From: Anabaena cylindrica PCC 7122
GTDB lineage: Bacteria; Cyanobacteriota; Cyanobacteriia; Cyanobacteriales; Nostocaceae
Assembly: GCF_000317695.1 (NCBI RefSeq)
Contig: NC_019771.1
Coordinates: 2,112,001 to 2,176,000 of the forward strand
Direction: 5' to 3'
Length of the DNA stretch: 64,000 nucleotides
Part shown: piece after piece, positions 63,923 to 64,000 of the stretch
Numbering within the stretch: the first letter of the stretch is position 1
Layout: every line of letters begins with the position of its first letter
Position numbers and translations under genes: made by a program
The notes under the pieces: generated by a model
The model's database searches: none
What the model saw: only the letters and a program-made list of their open reading frames with translations
Told to the model about the DNA's origin: nothing

Positions 63923-64000
63923 AACTCAACCTTGCTCAGGAGTTATTGGAAATTTACGGTTCTCCTTTGTATGTTTATAATGGCGATATTTTACGTCAAA
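63892..64000 (+). CDS. PLP-dependent decarboxylase, N-terminal fragment (partial)
   Basis: An ATG at 63892, inside the end of the asparagine-synthetase-like gene, opens a frame that continues past the window. The visible 36 residues include YGSPLYVYNGDILRQ, the N-terminal block of diaminopimelate/ornithine-type decarboxylases (fold type III: GTPLYVYD). The catalytic Lys lies outside the window, so the substrate is unknown. It would be the third gene of the operon. Confidence 0.7.
   Translation, partial: MEKLQAIPNLELNLAQELLEIYGSPLYVYNGDILRQ

Overview
The window comes from a filamentous, heterocyst-forming cyanobacterium of the Nostoc/Anabaena type. The evidence is a complete phycocyanin operon (cpcBACDEF plus three cpcG genes), psbV, plastocyanin and cytochrome c6 genes, a patA-like heterocyst pattern gene, sucrose synthase, a kinase-GUN4 fusion, many GCGATCGC (HIP1) octamers, and several arrays of 7-bp tandem repeats. 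All assignments were made by reading translated sequence and motifs; no database search was run.

Layout. 1-8.2 kb: the 3' end of accD, an MFS transporter, and a sugar ABC transporter whose binding protein (1838-3079) is separated from its two permeases (6431-8172). Between them lies a 3.3 kb accessory island holding a PD-(D/E)XK nuclease-like gene, two small paralogous genes and a VapBC-type toxin-antitoxin pair, all bordered by dispersed repeats. 8.2-10.4 kb: a TnpB remnant, then three lumenal electron-transfer proteins (PsbV, plastocyanin, cytochrome c6). 10.4-15.2 kb: a TonB-like protein, a reduced b-type cytochrome, a Na+/H+ antiporter and tRNA-Glu. 16-29.5 kb: an AarF-type kinase, then a signalling region (a GAF histidine kinase that has lost its phospho-acceptor His, an AAA ATPase, a receiver protein, two receiver-kinase hybrids, a NarL-type regulator) and an LpxB-like protein. 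30-36 kb: an Omp85 protein, small genes, DNA polymerase III delta, a 2H phosphoesterase and a metallopeptidase. 37-45 kb: a GH57 enzyme, a Ca2+/H+ exchanger, a peptidoglycan-binding protein and sucrose synthase. 45-52 kb: tRNA-His, a kinase-GUN4 protein, a TetR/thioesterase pair with visible operators, sirohydrochlorin chelatase plus cobA, and patA. 53-61.4 kb: an RluD-type pseudouridine synthase and the cpc operon. 61.6-64 kb: a membrane protein, an asparagine-synthetase-like enzyme without the glutaminase Cys, and the start of a PLP-dependent decarboxylase.

How the genes work together. The cpc operon encodes the rod phycocyanin subunits, rod linkers, the CpcE/F bilin lyase and several rod-core linkers, so it builds the peripheral antenna. 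PsbV, plastocyanin and cytochrome c6 serve the lumenal side of the same photosynthetic chain. SirB and CobA act together in the siroheme/cobalamin branch of tetrapyrrole synthesis. 

The least explained parts are the three-gene nuclease module (3206-5350), the final operon with the Cys-less asparagine-synthetase homologue, and a rich population of MITE-like elements, including one nested inside another (45199-45434). Several repeats sit exactly on stop codons or inside reading frames.
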